DNA from: Microcoleus sp. AS-A8
GTDB lineage: Bacteria > Cyanobacteriota > Cyanobacteriia > Cyanobacteriales > Coleofasciculaceae
Direction of reading: 5' to 3'
NCBI GenBank assembly: GCA_039962225.1
Contig: JAMPKV010000005.1
Span: 62,001-126,000, forward strand
DNA length: 64,000 nucleotides
Shown piece after piece: positions 45,749-55,084 of the stretch (within the stretch, counting starts at the first letter, position 1; each line of letters opens with the position of its first letter). Made by a program: the position numbers and the translations under genes. The notes beneath the pieces are model-generated. The model made no database searches. It worked only from the letters and a program-made list of their open reading frames with translations, and was not told where the DNA came from.

Positions 45749-45777
45749 AATAGAACGTTAAAAACGGTCATAGGGAT

Positions 45778-46323
45778 TCAGTTTTCCGGTTGGATTCCTG
45801 GAGGAAGAGTGCGGCTGACTTTAGCCGGACAAAGGATGCGTTCTCCATCCCGATAGCCCACAAACCGAATGTAAACCAATTCTCCCTCCTCCATATCATC
45901 CGTATCCGGTTGATGCCATTGGGGATTGTAAGGCACCTGCTCCCAAGGCGTACCAATGGGTTCATATTCCCAACTTTTGAGCAAATTCTCCAGTGGGGTG
46001 AACAGCGCCACCAAATTTTTGGCAGGCAAATCCGCCTTGGCTTGAGCCATCATCCGGGCAGTAGGATAGTTGGTGAGTAAGGTTTGTAATTGCTCAAAGG
46101 CAGAGTCTCGCTCATCAATTCGCAGTTGGTTGGCTTGCTGCTGCAATTCTTCGCGTAATCGCAGGCATTGTTGCCGCAACTGTTCGATTTCGCTTGCATC
46201 AGAGGGACTAGAAGACTTTGATTGTGTCTGTGCGCCAGAAGCAAACAAGCTTAAAACCAGTCCAGTGCCTCCCAACCACAGGAGGCAACCAAACCAGAAT
46301 AAATTAGGGTCGCCACCGTTCAC
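45778..46323 (-). CDS. Membrane-anchored GrpE-like nucleotide exchange factor (probable)
   Basis: 181 residues. An N-terminal membrane helix (about 7-27, LFWFGCLLWLGGTGLVLSLF) is followed by a coiled coil (about 43-75, IEQLRQQCLRLREELQQQ) and a C-terminal domain with NPQWHQ, then VYIRFVGYRDGERILCPAKV. The latter mirrors the GrpE beta-domain pattern in which a PNLHQ-like motif is followed by GYRLGDRVLRPAMV. GrpE itself has no membrane helix. The start is GTG with AGAGGT upstream. It sits between a DUF2997 gene (7 bp) and an Hsp70-like gene (29 bp), which strongly supports an exchange-factor role. Confidence 0.7.
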   Translation of the reverse strand: MNGGDPNLFWFGCLLWLGGTGLVLSLFASGAQTQSKSSSPSDASEIEQLRQQCLRLREELQQQANQLRIDERDSAFEQLQTLLTNYPTARMMAQAKADLPAKNLVALFTPLENLLKSWEYEPIGTPWEQVPYNPQWHQPDTDDMEEGELVYIRFVGYRDGERILCPAKVSRTLPPGIQPEN

Positions 46324-46330
46324 CAGCCAT

Positions 46331-46543
46331 TTACCTCTGAGTCAGGGATTGGTTTTCTTCAACGGTTATGTTTTCTTCACCCTCGTAATACTCTGGCAGG
46401 AATTCTTGAGATTCCACTTCGCCAAGTGCCTGCTCAAGTCCTACTGTCGTACTCGTACAACTAGAACCAGAGGCATTGAGGACTTGTTCTTGAATTTTGC
46501 CGTCTTTGCCAATCCGATATTCAATCTTTTGATATTCCGCCAT
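46331..46543 (-). CDS. DUF2997 protein
   Basis: 70 residues starting MAEYQKIEYRIGKDGKIQEQVL, with SGSSCTSTT, the DUF2997 pattern of small cyanobacterial and plastid-lineage proteins often found near Ycf35 (DUF1257). The C-terminal extension is acidic. A clear Shine-Dalgarno (GGTGGAG) precedes the ATG. It heads an operon with the GrpE-like and Hsp70-like genes. Its function is unknown; context suggests a client or co-factor of that chaperone pair. Confidence 0.8.
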   Translation of the reverse strand: MAEYQKIEYRIGKDGKIQEQVLNASGSSCTSTTVGLEQALGEVESQEFLPEYYEGEENITVEENQSLTQR

Positions 46544-46701
46544 AATTACTCCACCTGATGAGTTGAGTCTAGGACGTTGCTGCTTGCCAGTGCCATCCTA
46601 ACTTAATCGTAAAAGCCCTCACACGAATCGCCGTCCACCCAGACACAGATGTGTCATCATGACGGTGTACTCTTCGTTCCAGATGGTGGCTTTTGATTAA
46701 T

Positions 46702-47490
46702 ATGAACCCCTTCTCCCATAGACACCACGTTGACTCTCAGTACGTATTGAGATTAATTGGACTGGTCTTGTGCGTGGGACTGGTTAGCTGTTCAATGCCA
46801 CCAACCAAAGCCGACAACAGTAAGCCAAGCGACTCAGACTTAGAAGCCAAAGTTTTAGAGGTGATTCGCAAGAATCCACAAGTGCTGGTGGAGTCGTTGC
46901 AAGCTTACCAGCAAAAACAAGCCGATCAACAGCAACAGGCACAAAAAGCTTTTCTGGAACAGATGAAGTCCAATCCCAAAGCTGTGATTGGTGACTCCCC
47001 AACCACGGGAGCCAAAGAGCAAAAAATTGTACTCCTGGAATTCTCAGATTTTCAATGCCCTTATTGTTCTAAGGCTCATCAGACGCTGAAACAGTTCATG
47101 ACAACTCGTCAGAATCAAGTCACCCTGGTGTACAAACATCTACCCCTCACTCAAATTCATCCAGAAGCGATGCCGTCGGCAAAAGCGGCTTGGGCAGCGG
47201 GTCAACAAGGCAAATTCTGGGAGTTTCATGATGCCTTGTTTGAAAACCAACAGAAGTTAGGAGAACCGCTTTATGTGGCAACAGCTCAAGCTTTAAACCT
47301 CGATCTCAAGCGCTTTGATCAAGACCGAAATGGTCAGGCAGCTAGTGCGGCCATTCAGAAAGATGTGGAAATGGCAGAAAAGCTAGGCGTCACAGGAACT
47401 CCTTTCGTGATCATGAATGATCAGGTTATTTCCAGTGGTGTTGAACTCGATAATCTTGAAGCTGCATTGAAACAGGTGAGTAAGCCGTAG
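46702..47490 (+). CDS. DsbA-like thioredoxin-fold lipoprotein
   Basis: 262 residues from the ATG; a TTG three codons upstream is possible. A signal peptide ends in the lipobox LVSC (Cys near 31), so it is probably lipid-anchored. A Gln-rich helix (about 70-90) precedes a thioredoxin fold of the DsbA/Thioredoxin_4 class with the redox motif FSDFQCPYCSKAH (near 115) and the cis-Pro loop VTGTPFVI (near 235). The CPYC motif suggests oxidation or isomerisation of disulfides in the periplasm or thylakoid lumen. No DsbB or VKOR partner is present. Confidence 0.85.
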   Translation: MNPFSHRHHVDSQYVLRLIGLVLCVGLVSCSMPPTKADNSKPSDSDLEAKVLEVIRKNPQVLVESLQAYQQKQADQQQQAQKAFLEQMKSNPKAVIGDSPTTGAKEQKIVLLEFSDFQCPYCSKAHQTLKQFMTTRQNQVTLVYKHLPLTQIHPEAMPSAKAAWAAGQQGKFWEFHDALFENQQKLGEPLYVATAQALNLDLKRFDQDRNGQAASAAIQKDVEMAEKLGVTGTPFVIMNDQVISSGVELDNLEAALKQVSKP

Positions 47491-47549
47491 AGTTTGGAGA
47501 ATTAGGAATCTCGTCGCTAACTCATCGCCTATATCAATTTCCTAGCCAT

Positions 47550-48005
47550 TCATTCAATGAGTTGAAACTCCTTCAGCGCTGGTAAAAAGTTGTGGTTTTC
47601 ATGACTGGGACGGCTGAGTTTAATGAGGGCAAAACGTTGGGCAGGGCTGAGTTTTGCCCACTTCTGAACTGTTATAGATACAGCCAATTCTTGCGCTTTC
47701 TCCTGGATACTGGCAGGAACCGTTGCGCCATCCATCCAGGCGGGATGAGGCTCTATGGGAAGTTCGGAAGCCGGTGAACCCGTCTGCTCGATCACTCGGT
47801 TTTGCAAATATTGCCGATAGGTTTCGATTTCATCGGCTGTGGTGCAGGGCATCTCTACCAATGCCTCACGCTCTTGCAAAGTAAATTGGTTCCAATGTGT
47901 TAATTTAAGTTTGACTCCGCAAGTGTCTAATTTCATTCGCACTTGCATGGGAATGCAGCGTAAGGATTCTACAAAGTCGGCTTCAAATTGAAAGAAATGA
48001 GACAT
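47550..48005 (-). CDS. narM: Nitrate reductase-associated protein NarM
   Basis: 151 residues matching the nitrate reductase-associated protein family: MSHFFQFEADFVESLRCIPM, then RMKLDTCGVKLKL, then EREALVEMPC. NarM is needed for active ferredoxin-nitrate reductase in Synechococcus elongatus, probably in maturation of NarB; this is family knowledge. It lies 137 bp downstream of narB on the same strand, and no separate NtcA box was found, so it may be co-transcribed. Confidence 0.85.
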   Translation of the reverse strand: MSHFFQFEADFVESLRCIPMQVRMKLDTCGVKLKLTHWNQFTLQEREALVEMPCTTADEIETYRQYLQNRVIEQTGSPASELPIEPHPAWMDGATVPASIQEKAQELAVSITVQKWAKLSPAQRFALIKLSRPSHENHNFLPALKEFQLIE

Positions 48006-48142
48006 TTAGTTGTGGATTTTTAGATATTAAAGAGTTGACTTCTGGCTCATTCACGTCAACTATTATCCTAAAACTTCAGGCGATTGCCCAAGCCGGAACT
48101 CCTACGAGGGCAACGCCAGAAGCAATCGCTTTTCTGAGCGTC

Positions 48143-50443
48143 TTACACAGACAGGGACGGTGAAAACCAAGCCCCTAAACTGGGCTGAAATGACTCACTA
48201 CTCATAGGGGTTTCAGCCGATACAGGCGACAGTTGCACCGCACAGGCTTTCAATTCCGGTTGTAGGGAATCTGGACAAGATTCTGGGTGAGTCAGAGCAT
48301 TAGCTTCTGACTTATCTGCCCACAGAGCACCCCAGTGCATAGGGACGAAAACCGTACCCGGAGCGATCGCTTTTGTCACTTGCGCTTTGAACCGACCCAT
48401 ACCACGACGCGAGCGCACTTCAATCCAGGTTTCATCCTGAATCCCCAATTTCTCGGCATCACGGGGATGAATCTCAATAAACGGATCGGGGTGCATTTGC
48501 ACAATTTTGGGAATTCGTCCCGTGCGGGTTTGGGTGTGCCAGTGACCATAAACACGCCCAGTTGTCAAGACAAACGGGTAATTTGGATCGGGCGGTTCTG
48601 CTAATCCTCGTGAGTGATAAGCGCCAAACCGGGCACGTCCATCAGGAGTAGGGAAGCGCAGATCGGTGTAGAGGCGTTTTTGGTTAGAAGGTTGTTGGGC
48701 GCTGCCCTTGTGGGCGGCTGGTTTAGAAGCGGTTGTTTCAACCTTCAACCCTTGGGAACCTTCTAACGGCAACTTACTACCTTGTAACTTTTCTGGACAA
48801 GGCCACTGAATTGGCCCTTCCGCTTGCAAGCGTTCATAGCTGATACCCGTCTGCTCACACACGCGCCCGCGAGTGAGTTGAATAAACTCTGCACGAACCT
48901 CAACAGAGTCTTTGAACGCAAACTGCTCAGCAAAGCCTAACCGACGCCCCACTTCAGCAAAGATTTCCCAGTCCGCTTTGGCTTCTCCAGGCGGGTTGCG
49001 AAACTTGGGGCAGAGTGTCACGACCCGTTCTGAATTGGTCATTGTGCCCGTTTTCTCACTCCACTGAGCTGCTGGTAGCAGGACGTGAGCGTAGGTAGCC
49101 GTTTCTGTAGGGTAGTAAGCATCCTGACTAACGGTAAACGGCGATCGCAACAAGGCCGCCTTAGTCCGCTCAATATCTGGCATACTCACGGCGGGATTCG
49201 TTGCCGCTACCCACAACAAACCAACTTCCCCGGTTTCCAATCCGGTAATCATTTCCCAGGCGTGGCGACCGCGATTCGGTGGAATTCTCCCCGCCGGTAC
49301 ACCCCAAAACTGTTCTACTTCCTGTCTGTGATCGGGATTCTTAACAATGCGATATCCCGGCAGAATGTGGCAAAGTCCACCCGCTTCCCGTCCTCCCATG
49401 GCATTCGGCTGCCCCGTGAGGGAAAATGGCCCTGCCCCCGGTTTACCAATGTTTCCGGTCATCAGGTGCAAGTTGATAATTGTCCGCACCTTTGCCGTCC
49501 CTTCGGAGGATTGATTAACTCCCATCGACCATAACGATAGGACTCGCTGGGACTCACCCCAGTAACGGGCAGCAGTTTCTAATTCATCCAGCCGAATTCC
49601 ACACTTTTTGGCAACTAACTCTGGCGGATAGTGACGAATCACCTCCGCATAGTCGGAAAAGCCGGTCGTGCATTCATCAATAAACAAAGCATCAAAGCGA
49701 CCCCAGCGCATCAACAGATGGGCGATACCGTTGAGTAAGTCGATATCGGTACCCGGTCGAATTGCCAAATGTAAGTCAGCGGCTTCAGCCGTTGGCGTCC
49801 GTCGCGGGTCAACCACAATCATTTTGACTTTCTTGTTTTGTTTGTGGTATTTTCGCAGGCGATTGAAGACAATGGGGTGGCACTCAGCCGTATTGGTGCC
49901 AATCAAAAAGGCGCAGTCTGTAAGCTCTAGGTCTTCGTAGCAACAAGGAGGCCCATCGGAGCCGAAGCTTTGGATGTAACCGACAACGGCTGAGGCCATA
50001 CACAAGCGGGAGTTGGCATCGAAGTTATTCGTGCCGAGACACCCTTTCAAGAGTTTTTGGGCAATGTAGTAGTCCTCGGTTTGAAACTGACCGGAACCAT
50101 ACATGCAGATGGCATCTGTCCCTTGAGTGACTTGAACGGTGCGAATGCGATTGGCGATCGCATCGAAGGCTTCATCCCAACTGACGCGGCGGAACGGCTG
50201 ATCGAGGGAGTCGCGCATCATGGGATACTTCAGTCGGTCTTTGTCCAGAGATTCGCTTACGGTCGCCCCTTTGACGCACACCATACCTTGGCTGGAGGGA
50301 TGCTCGCGATCGCCCCGTACTTTCCAAATCGGTCTCCCTTCACTATCGCAATGGGTTGGTTTACCCGCTTGCGCTGGGGGTGAAACTTCTAAACCGCAGC
50401 CAACACCACAGTAAGGACATTGTGTTTTCGTTGCATTAGTCAT
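48143..50443 (-). CDS. narB: Ferredoxin-nitrate reductase NarB
   Basis: 766 residues from [20 protein letters not shown]; a GTG four codons earlier is possible. The first cysteines (CPYCGVGC) plus GMVCVKGAT form the 4Fe-4S site. The bis-MGD molybdenum domains follow ([32 protein letters not shown], and the C-terminal barrel with [20 protein letters not shown]). It reduces nitrate to nitrite with electrons from ferredoxin. There is no signal peptide, so it is cytoplasmic. It lies 118 bp after the second nirA copy and probably shares its transcript; a 10-bp inverted repeat (50512-50556) lies in the gap. Confidence 0.95.
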   Translation of the reverse strand: MTNATKTQCPYCGVGCGLEVSPPAQAGKPTHCDSEGRPIWKVRGDREHPSSQGMVCVKGATVSESLDKDRLKYPMMRDSLDQPFRRVSWDEAFDAIANRIRTVQVTQGTDAICMYGSGQFQTEDYYIAQKLLKGCLGTNNFDANSRLCMASAVVGYIQSFGSDGPPCCYEDLELTDCAFLIGTNTAECHPIVFNRLRKYHKQNKKVKMIVVDPRRTPTAEAADLHLAIRPGTDIDLLNGIAHLLMRWGRFDALFIDECTTGFSDYAEVIRHYPPELVAKKCGIRLDELETAARYWGESQRVLSLWSMGVNQSSEGTAKVRTIINLHLMTGNIGKPGAGPFSLTGQPNAMGGREAGGLCHILPGYRIVKNPDHRQEVEQFWGVPAGRIPPNRGRHAWEMITGLETGEVGLLWVAATNPAVSMPDIERTKAALLRSPFTVSQDAYYPTETATYAHVLLPAAQWSEKTGTMTNSERVVTLCPKFRNPPGEAKADWEIFAEVGRRLGFAEQFAFKDSVEVRAEFIQLTRGRVCEQTGISYERLQAEGPIQWPCPEKLQGSKLPLEGSQGLKVETTASKPAAHKGSAQQPSNQKRLYTDLRFPTPDGRARFGAYHSRGLAEPPDPNYPFVLTTGRVYGHWHTQTRTGRIPKIVQMHPDPFIEIHPRDAEKLGIQDETWIEVRSRRGMGRFKAQVTKAIAPGTVFVPMHWGALWADKSEANALTHPESCPDSLQPELKACAVQLSPVSAETPMSSESFQPSLGAWFSPSLSV

Positions 50444-50511
50444 AAGCGATCGCACCTTCTCAAAATTCTGAATCCTGTTGCATTAGGCTTCTTGAAGGGG
50501 TAAGGCGGAGG

Positions 50512-50556
50512 AAGTCAAAAGTTAAAAAAAATGTTTTGGCTCTTGACTTTTGACTT
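50512..50556. repeat. Inverted repeat between nirA copy 2 and narB
   Basis: AAGTCAAAAG (50512-50521) and CTTTTGACTT (50547-50556) are perfect complements. AGTCAAAAG units are a common intergenic repeat in cyanobacteria. In the transcript this gives an intercistronic hairpin. Confidence 0.55.
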
Positions 50557-50573
50557 AGAGTACTCTCCCCTGT

Positions 50574-52160
50574 TCAAGAGACAGAAGCCATTGCTACCAT
50601 TGCTTCCTCACGGGGACGAGCTGCGAAGTGTTCGATCAGTAGCTCTCGCAACACGCCTTTGAGGTCGTCACAGGCAACACTTTTCATCACCTCTTGGCCT
50701 AAATGGGCATCCTTCCCTACCTTGCCACCCATCCAGATGTTTACAGCTTCTACTGTTTGACCGTCTTTGCGCGTCTTCGTGCCAATCAAGCCAATATCCG
50801 CGACTTGCGGCTGACCGCAGGAATTTGGACAGCCAGTCCAGTGAATCCGCACTGGTTTAGGCATGTCCAGTTCGGCTTCTAGTTCCTTAATCAGGGCGAG
50901 GGCGCGATTTTTGGTTTCGATGATGGCGAAACCGCAGAATTCACTGCCTGTGCAAGAAACCAGCGCCCGGTTCAATTTTTCGGGATTGATCGTGAAACGC
51001 TCTCTTACGAGCGGCTCGTTTAAGAGGTGATCCAAGCGTGAATCGGGAATGTTCGGAATAATCAGGTTTTGCTCAACGGTGAGACGAATTTCGCCACTCC
51101 CGTAAACTTCTGCCATCCGGGCGAGTTCAAACATTTCATCAGCATAGATGCGACCGATGGGGACGTGAAGACCCACATAATTCAATCCAGGTTGCTTTTG
51201 GGGATAGACACCGATGTGGTCGCGCTTTTCCCAATCGATTTCATCTTTTTCTGCCGCTGCTTCCAAGGGATGTCCCAGTTGTTTTTCAAGTTCCGCCCGA
51301 AACGTTTCTAGTCCCCATTCGTTGATCAAATACATCAATCGGCACTTTTGCCGATTCGCTCTTGGGCCGTTGTCCCTGTAGACAATCAACATGGCCTCGG
51401 CAAGAGGGACAACATCTTCGGGAGGAACCCAAGCATTGAGGGGAATTGCTGTGACATATTGATTGGGCGCGAAGTATCCGCCGACGATCAGGTTAAACCC
51501 TAATTTGCCATTTTTGTAGGCAGGCAGATAGCCCAGATCGTTGAGTTCGGCATGGACGGAGTTGTCACGGCCCCCAGCAACGGCAATGTTAAACTTCCGG
51601 GGCAGGTTGCTCAGCGCGGGATTGCCTTCACCATGACTGGTGATTAAATCTTGCAGATTGCGGACTAAACCCCGCGTATCAATCAATTCATCCGCATCAA
51701 TGCCCGCCACGGGTGAACCCGTAATATTTCGGACATTGTCCATACCCGACTGGACGCAGGTCAAGCCAGCTTTGAGCAGGCGATCAAAGATGTAAGGTAC
51801 GTCTTCAATCCGGATGCCCCGCAGTTGGAGGTTTTGTCGGGTGGTAATATCAGCGTTGCCCTGGTTCTGAAATCCTGAAGCTTGTCCACAGCGCTGCACG
51901 ATATCCGCCAGCACGCGCATTTGACCGCTACTCAAAATGCCGTTGGGTATCCGCATCCTGATCATGAACTTACCGGGGGTGACCGTGCGATGGAAAAAAC
52001 CTAACCACTTAAGCCCCAAGTCACGCTCGAACTCATCCATTGCCTCCCAGCCAAGGCGGGCAAAGTGTTCCAGCTCTTGTTTGAGCAATATAGGATGTTT
52101 TTGAGCTTTGGCTTGTTCAATTTTGTTCAGTTTTTCTTTTTTATCTATTGTTGTCGTCAT
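50574..52160 (-). CDS. nirA: Ferredoxin-nitrite reductase NirA, second copy
   Basis: 528 residues, colinear with the nirA at 60576-62129 over nearly its whole length. The siroheme/4Fe-4S cysteines are intact: CTGSEFC (near 402) and TGCPNSC (near 442). It reduces nitrite to ammonium with six electrons from ferredoxin. It differs from the other copy at the N-terminus (MTTTIDKKEKLNKIEQ) and in an added stretch, ASGFQNQGNADITTRQ, where the other has EDGSADITTRQ. AGAGGTG precedes the ATG. It has its own NtcA-type promoter and is followed by narB. Confidence 0.95.
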   Translation of the reverse strand: MTTTIDKKEKLNKIEQAKAQKHPILLKQELEHFARLGWEAMDEFERDLGLKWLGFFHRTVTPGKFMIRMRIPNGILSSGQMRVLADIVQRCGQASGFQNQGNADITTRQNLQLRGIRIEDVPYIFDRLLKAGLTCVQSGMDNVRNITGSPVAGIDADELIDTRGLVRNLQDLITSHGEGNPALSNLPRKFNIAVAGGRDNSVHAELNDLGYLPAYKNGKLGFNLIVGGYFAPNQYVTAIPLNAWVPPEDVVPLAEAMLIVYRDNGPRANRQKCRLMYLINEWGLETFRAELEKQLGHPLEAAAEKDEIDWEKRDHIGVYPQKQPGLNYVGLHVPIGRIYADEMFELARMAEVYGSGEIRLTVEQNLIIPNIPDSRLDHLLNEPLVRERFTINPEKLNRALVSCTGSEFCGFAIIETKNRALALIKELEAELDMPKPVRIHWTGCPNSCGQPQVADIGLIGTKTRKDGQTVEAVNIWMGGKVGKDAHLGQEVMKSVACDDLKGVLRELLIEHFAARPREEAMVAMASVS

Positions 52161-52256
52161 CGGTTACACCTCTTGTGGCTTTTTAATCTGAGTATCTGGC
52201 TATTAAAAAAGGAGTTTCTATTGTTTCAAAAACACTTAGGACACAACTTACTTTTT

Positions 52257-52298
52257 AGATTAAATAACTCGAAATCTTAATTTCGTAAACCTGGCTAC
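52257..52298 (-). promoter_or_regulatory. NtcA-activated promoter of nirA copy 2
   Basis: GTAAACCTGGCTAC (52285-52298) is a perfect GTA-N8-TAC box. On the minus strand 22 bp separate it from TAATCT (52257-52262), a TAN3T -10 box. The predicted start is near 52250, about 90 nt ahead of the ATG. Confidence 0.8.
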
Positions 52299-52665
52299 AA
52301 CTTATACAAATAACTAAACTAAATAAGCCCTTATTTCTCTAAATCCATCTTTAGAAGTATTTTTAGTTGGATATTACGCTTATATTACTGCAAATAAGAC
52401 TATAAATTTATACGGATTTGCCAAGACCTAAATCAGACGAACAGCATAAAAATACCTTATTGAATAAGTAAATTATCCAAATTTAAATTAAGGGGCTTTA
52501 GCATGTGAATTGGTATATATAGTTACTATTTTTTTGATAATAATGAGAATTTTGCATAGTCTTGATGCTTATTTCACATTACCTCCCCCTGTGTGAAATA
52601 GAATTTACCAATCAGGAACGAGTGATTGTTCGTTGTACTCTAAAATCTTAAATCTCAAAAGGCAT

Positions 52666-52703
52666 AAGGTATTGGATGTTGAACCTTTCACACCCAATAC
52701 CTT
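52666..52703 (-). terminator. Probable nrtP terminator
   Basis: Perfect 10-bp arms AAGGTATTGG (52666-52675) and CCAATACCTT (52694-52703), 24 bp after the nrtP stop. On the minus strand the stem is followed by ATGCCTTTT. Confidence 0.55.
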
Positions 52704-52726
52704 GTAATTCACGATTCAATGTCGCT

Positions 52727-54235
52727 TCAGTTTTTACGTGGGTCTAGTAAAATCCGGTTTGGTACTGCCATTTCTGCTTCTTCACCCTCATGGTGGCTAG
52801 CAAAGGAGCCGCTCGGTTCCTTGAGGAAAAAGCCACACAAGCTAGAGCAGATTAGGGCAGAAATTCCCATCGTGATAAACAAGGTTGGTGCGTCGGTTAA
52901 GCTGAAAATCGTGAGAAAAATGACACCGCCGAAATTCCCATAAGCGCCCACATTGCCAGAAATTTGTCCCGTAATGTCCTTCTTAATCAGAGGCACAATT
53001 CCGTAAGTCGAACCGCAACCCGCTTGGGCAAAGTAGGCAGACAACATGGTGACAGCGATCGCCAGAACTAACGGCCAACTGCTACTGATATTGTGCGCCA
53101 GTAGATAGCTAACACCAACCCCCGCCGCGATTATCGTCATCGTCCACTTGCGGCTGCCCAACTTATCTGAAATCAACCCGCCACTGGGACGAGAAACCAA
53201 GTTCAGGAACGGATAGCTAGCGGCAATCATACTGGCGGTCACATGATTGAGACTAAATGTATGCTCAAAAAACGCAGGCAGCATAGAAACGGCAGCTAAC
53301 TCAGAACCAAACGTCACCACATAGCAAAACTCTAAAAGAGCAACTTGGCGGAACTGATAGCGCTCAGCAGGCGAATAGGTCTTAACACCCCTAAGAACAT
53401 CCGAGTTAACTTGCCAAGCTTTATAGGTTTGGAAGGCAAATAGCGCCGCCAACAGACCCCAGGCTACAAACATTTGGGTCGTGTTGAGGAAATGAAGTTT
53501 GGGTTGAGCTAAGCGCCATGCCAATAAACCCAAGGCGAAAATCAAGCCAAAATTAGACAGGCACATCGCCCAAAAGCTTTTGCTCGTGGTCACTTCCATG
53601 CCACCACTGCGCTTGGGACGGCGATAGGCTTTGCCTGGGGGCGTATCTTGGACGTTGTTGAAATAAATGAAGCCATAGATAGCGGCAATCACACCACTTA
53701 GCGCGATCGCGAAACGCCAGTTGCTCGCTCCACCGGCTAGAAATGCCGTCGCAACACCGAGACCGGGTAGAGCAAACTCTGCTGCAAAGGCACCAAAGTT
53801 ACCCCATCCGCCATAAATCCCTTCAGCAATCCCAATCTCTTTCGGGGGAAACCATTCCGAAACCATGCGGATGCCTACGACAAACCCAGCACCCACAACA
53901 CCCATCAGCAAACGACTCCAGACTAAATGGTTAAAGTCTTGAGACAAAGCTGTAGCAAAACAAGGCACAACAGTAAATACCAGGATGCTTGAGAAGGTAA
54001 CTCGTGGCCCAAAACGATCCAGCAGCATACCAATGATGATCCGTGCTGGAATGGTCAGAGCCAGATTACAGATGAGTAAAACCTTGATTTGATCTGGCGA
54101 TAAATTGAGGTCTTTTTGAATGGTGGTGGCAAAGGGAGCGAAGTTAAACCAACAGACAAAGGTGAGAAAAAATGCAAACCAGCTCAGGTGTAAGATGCGA
54201 TAGCGATCGCGAAATGAAAATAATTCTGCAAGCAT
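52727..54235 (-). CDS. nrtP: NrtP-type nitrate/nitrite transporter (MFS, NNP family)
   Basis: 502 residues with twelve predicted membrane segments and the NNP signatures: GMLLDRFGPR near 75, WGNFGAFAAEF near 145 and GAYGNFGGVIFLTIFSL near 435. It should import nitrate and nitrite with protons or other ions. AGGAGA lies 9 nt before the ATG. It is the second nitrate uptake system in this window besides nrtABCD. Two NtcA-type promoters lie upstream, giving leaders of about 275 and 520 nt. It ends at a hairpin, so nirA copy 2 downstream can be expressed separately. Confidence 0.93.
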   Translation of the reverse strand: MLAELFSFRDRYRILHLSWFAFFLTFVCWFNFAPFATTIQKDLNLSPDQIKVLLICNLALTIPARIIIGMLLDRFGPRVTFSSILVFTVVPCFATALSQDFNHLVWSRLLMGVVGAGFVVGIRMVSEWFPPKEIGIAEGIYGGWGNFGAFAAEFALPGLGVATAFLAGGASNWRFAIALSGVIAAIYGFIYFNNVQDTPPGKAYRRPKRSGGMEVTTSKSFWAMCLSNFGLIFALGLLAWRLAQPKLHFLNTTQMFVAWGLLAALFAFQTYKAWQVNSDVLRGVKTYSPAERYQFRQVALLEFCYVVTFGSELAAVSMLPAFFEHTFSLNHVTASMIAASYPFLNLVSRPSGGLISDKLGSRKWTMTIIAAGVGVSYLLAHNISSSWPLVLAIAVTMLSAYFAQAGCGSTYGIVPLIKKDITGQISGNVGAYGNFGGVIFLTIFSLTDAPTLFITMGISALICSSLCGFFLKEPSGSFASHHEGEEAEMAVPNRILLDPRKN

Positions 54236-54271
54236 GAGGCTTTCTCCTAGCCGTGAATCTGAAATACTTGA

Positions 54272-54325
54272 TTAGTGAGACGTCTTAGCAATTTGAAGAC
54301 TGGCTAGTACGGGATCGATAGGCAT
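54272..54325 (-). other. Upstream ORF (17 codons) in the nrtP leader
   Basis: ATG at 54325 opens a frame encoding MPIDPVLASLQIAKTSH and ending 37 nt before nrtP. It has no Shine-Dalgarno, so translation is doubtful. Confidence 0.25.
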
Positions 54326-54370
54326 ACTGTTGCACTATCTTGTCTAGCTTTTAATGTTTACAAAGATGTT

Positions 54371-54403
54371 TTAGCTTTCCTGCGGATTCGCTATGTCTAT
54401 CAT
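54371..54403 (-). other. Upstream ORF (10 codons) with good ribosome binding site in the nrtP leader
   Basis: ATG at 54403 is preceded by GGAGAA with 7-nt spacing and encodes MIDIANPQES. It lies 3' of the proximal NtcA promoter start and could be a leader peptide. There is no direct support beyond the sequence pattern. Confidence 0.35.
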
Positions 54404-54516
54404 GGGTTGCTTCTCCTTGAGAGCCTACCTACGAGAGCAATCTAATGAGTGCCGCTGAATCGATCAAATCCAGCAACTCAAAAACACTGTGATTGTTAGA
54501 AAATTCTTTTCTTGTT

Positions 54517-54558
54517 AGGCTAGTTGGCTTTAGAGAATGGTTTCGTATCTTCTACTAC
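54517..54558 (-). promoter_or_regulatory. Proximal NtcA-activated promoter of nrtP
   Basis: GTATCTTCTACTAC (54545-54558) is a perfect NtcA box. 22 bp away on the minus strand is TAGCCT (54517-54522), a TAN3T -10 box. Predicted start near 54510. Confidence 0.8.
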
Positions 54559-54574
54559 AAAGAATTGCACTCAA

Positions 54575-54691
54575 CTATGAGATTCTATCTTTAGATGGAC
54601 TTAGCTTATTCCTAAAGGTCAGAAATAAATCGACCTTTTGACGAAGTTGACGAAAGCAAAATTGACCCTTGAATAACGCATCCGCATTCAT
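54575..54691 (-). CDS. Possible 38-residue peptide between two NtcA promoters
   Basis: ATG at 54691 encodes MNADALFKGQFCFRQLRQKV and so on, ending at TAG 54575. GGGAG lies about 17 nt upstream of the ATG, which is far for a Shine-Dalgarno. It would be the first frame on the transcript from the distal NtcA promoter. No family is recognised. Confidence 0.25.
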   Translation of the reverse strand: MNADALFKGQFCFRQLRQKVDLFLTFRNKLSPSKDRIS

Positions 54692-54764
54692 TTTTTTTTG
54701 CGTACTGACTCCCTAATAACTGTTGATTTGGCAAGGGAACATTGCTCAATTCGTCTTCTTAGTT

Positions 54765-54806
54765 ACCCTATGAGGATTAAAGGTTTAAATTAGTATCTTT
54801 AGCTAC
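54765..54806 (-). promoter_or_regulatory. Distal NtcA-type promoter upstream of nrtP
   Basis: GTATCTTTAGCTAC (54793-54806) is a perfect box. 22 bp away on the minus strand is TAGGGT (54765-54770). Predicted start near 54758, 520 nt before nrtP and 248 bp from the proximal box. Confidence 0.65.
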
Positions 54807-55084
54807 AAAATAGCTTGCGTTTTCAACGAATTGCATTGAAATCATGCATTTTATACATGAAAACCGCTGTTGAGAGAAATAAACGGAGTAGCGATCGCAC
54901 AAGCGAGTAGACAAATCAGGATTTGCTACCTTTCTCATCAGGAATACTTATAAACAAGACGATTAAAGGTTGGTGCTAAAAAACTTAAACTTTTTCAACG
55001 CAGGAGCAGGGGACGAAGCTTTCCGACCCCTGATCTCAAGATGAATCTTCTGATGTCTAGCTGAACCTAAAACTAAATAGAGAG
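54807..55084. other. Spacer downstream of nrtD
   Basis: No gene. A hairpin CAGGGGACG / CGACCCCTG with one mismatch (55007-55015 and 55024-55032) lies about 50 bp after the nrtD stop and may end the nirA-nrtABCD transcript, although no T-run follows. Confidence 0.4.

Larger units (their letters stand above)
52161..52726. other. Intergenic region with nirA copy 2 promoter and nrtP terminator
   Basis: No gene is seen. It holds the NtcA-type promoter at 52257-52298 and the hairpin at 52666-52703. The remainder is very AT-rich. Confidence 0.6.
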
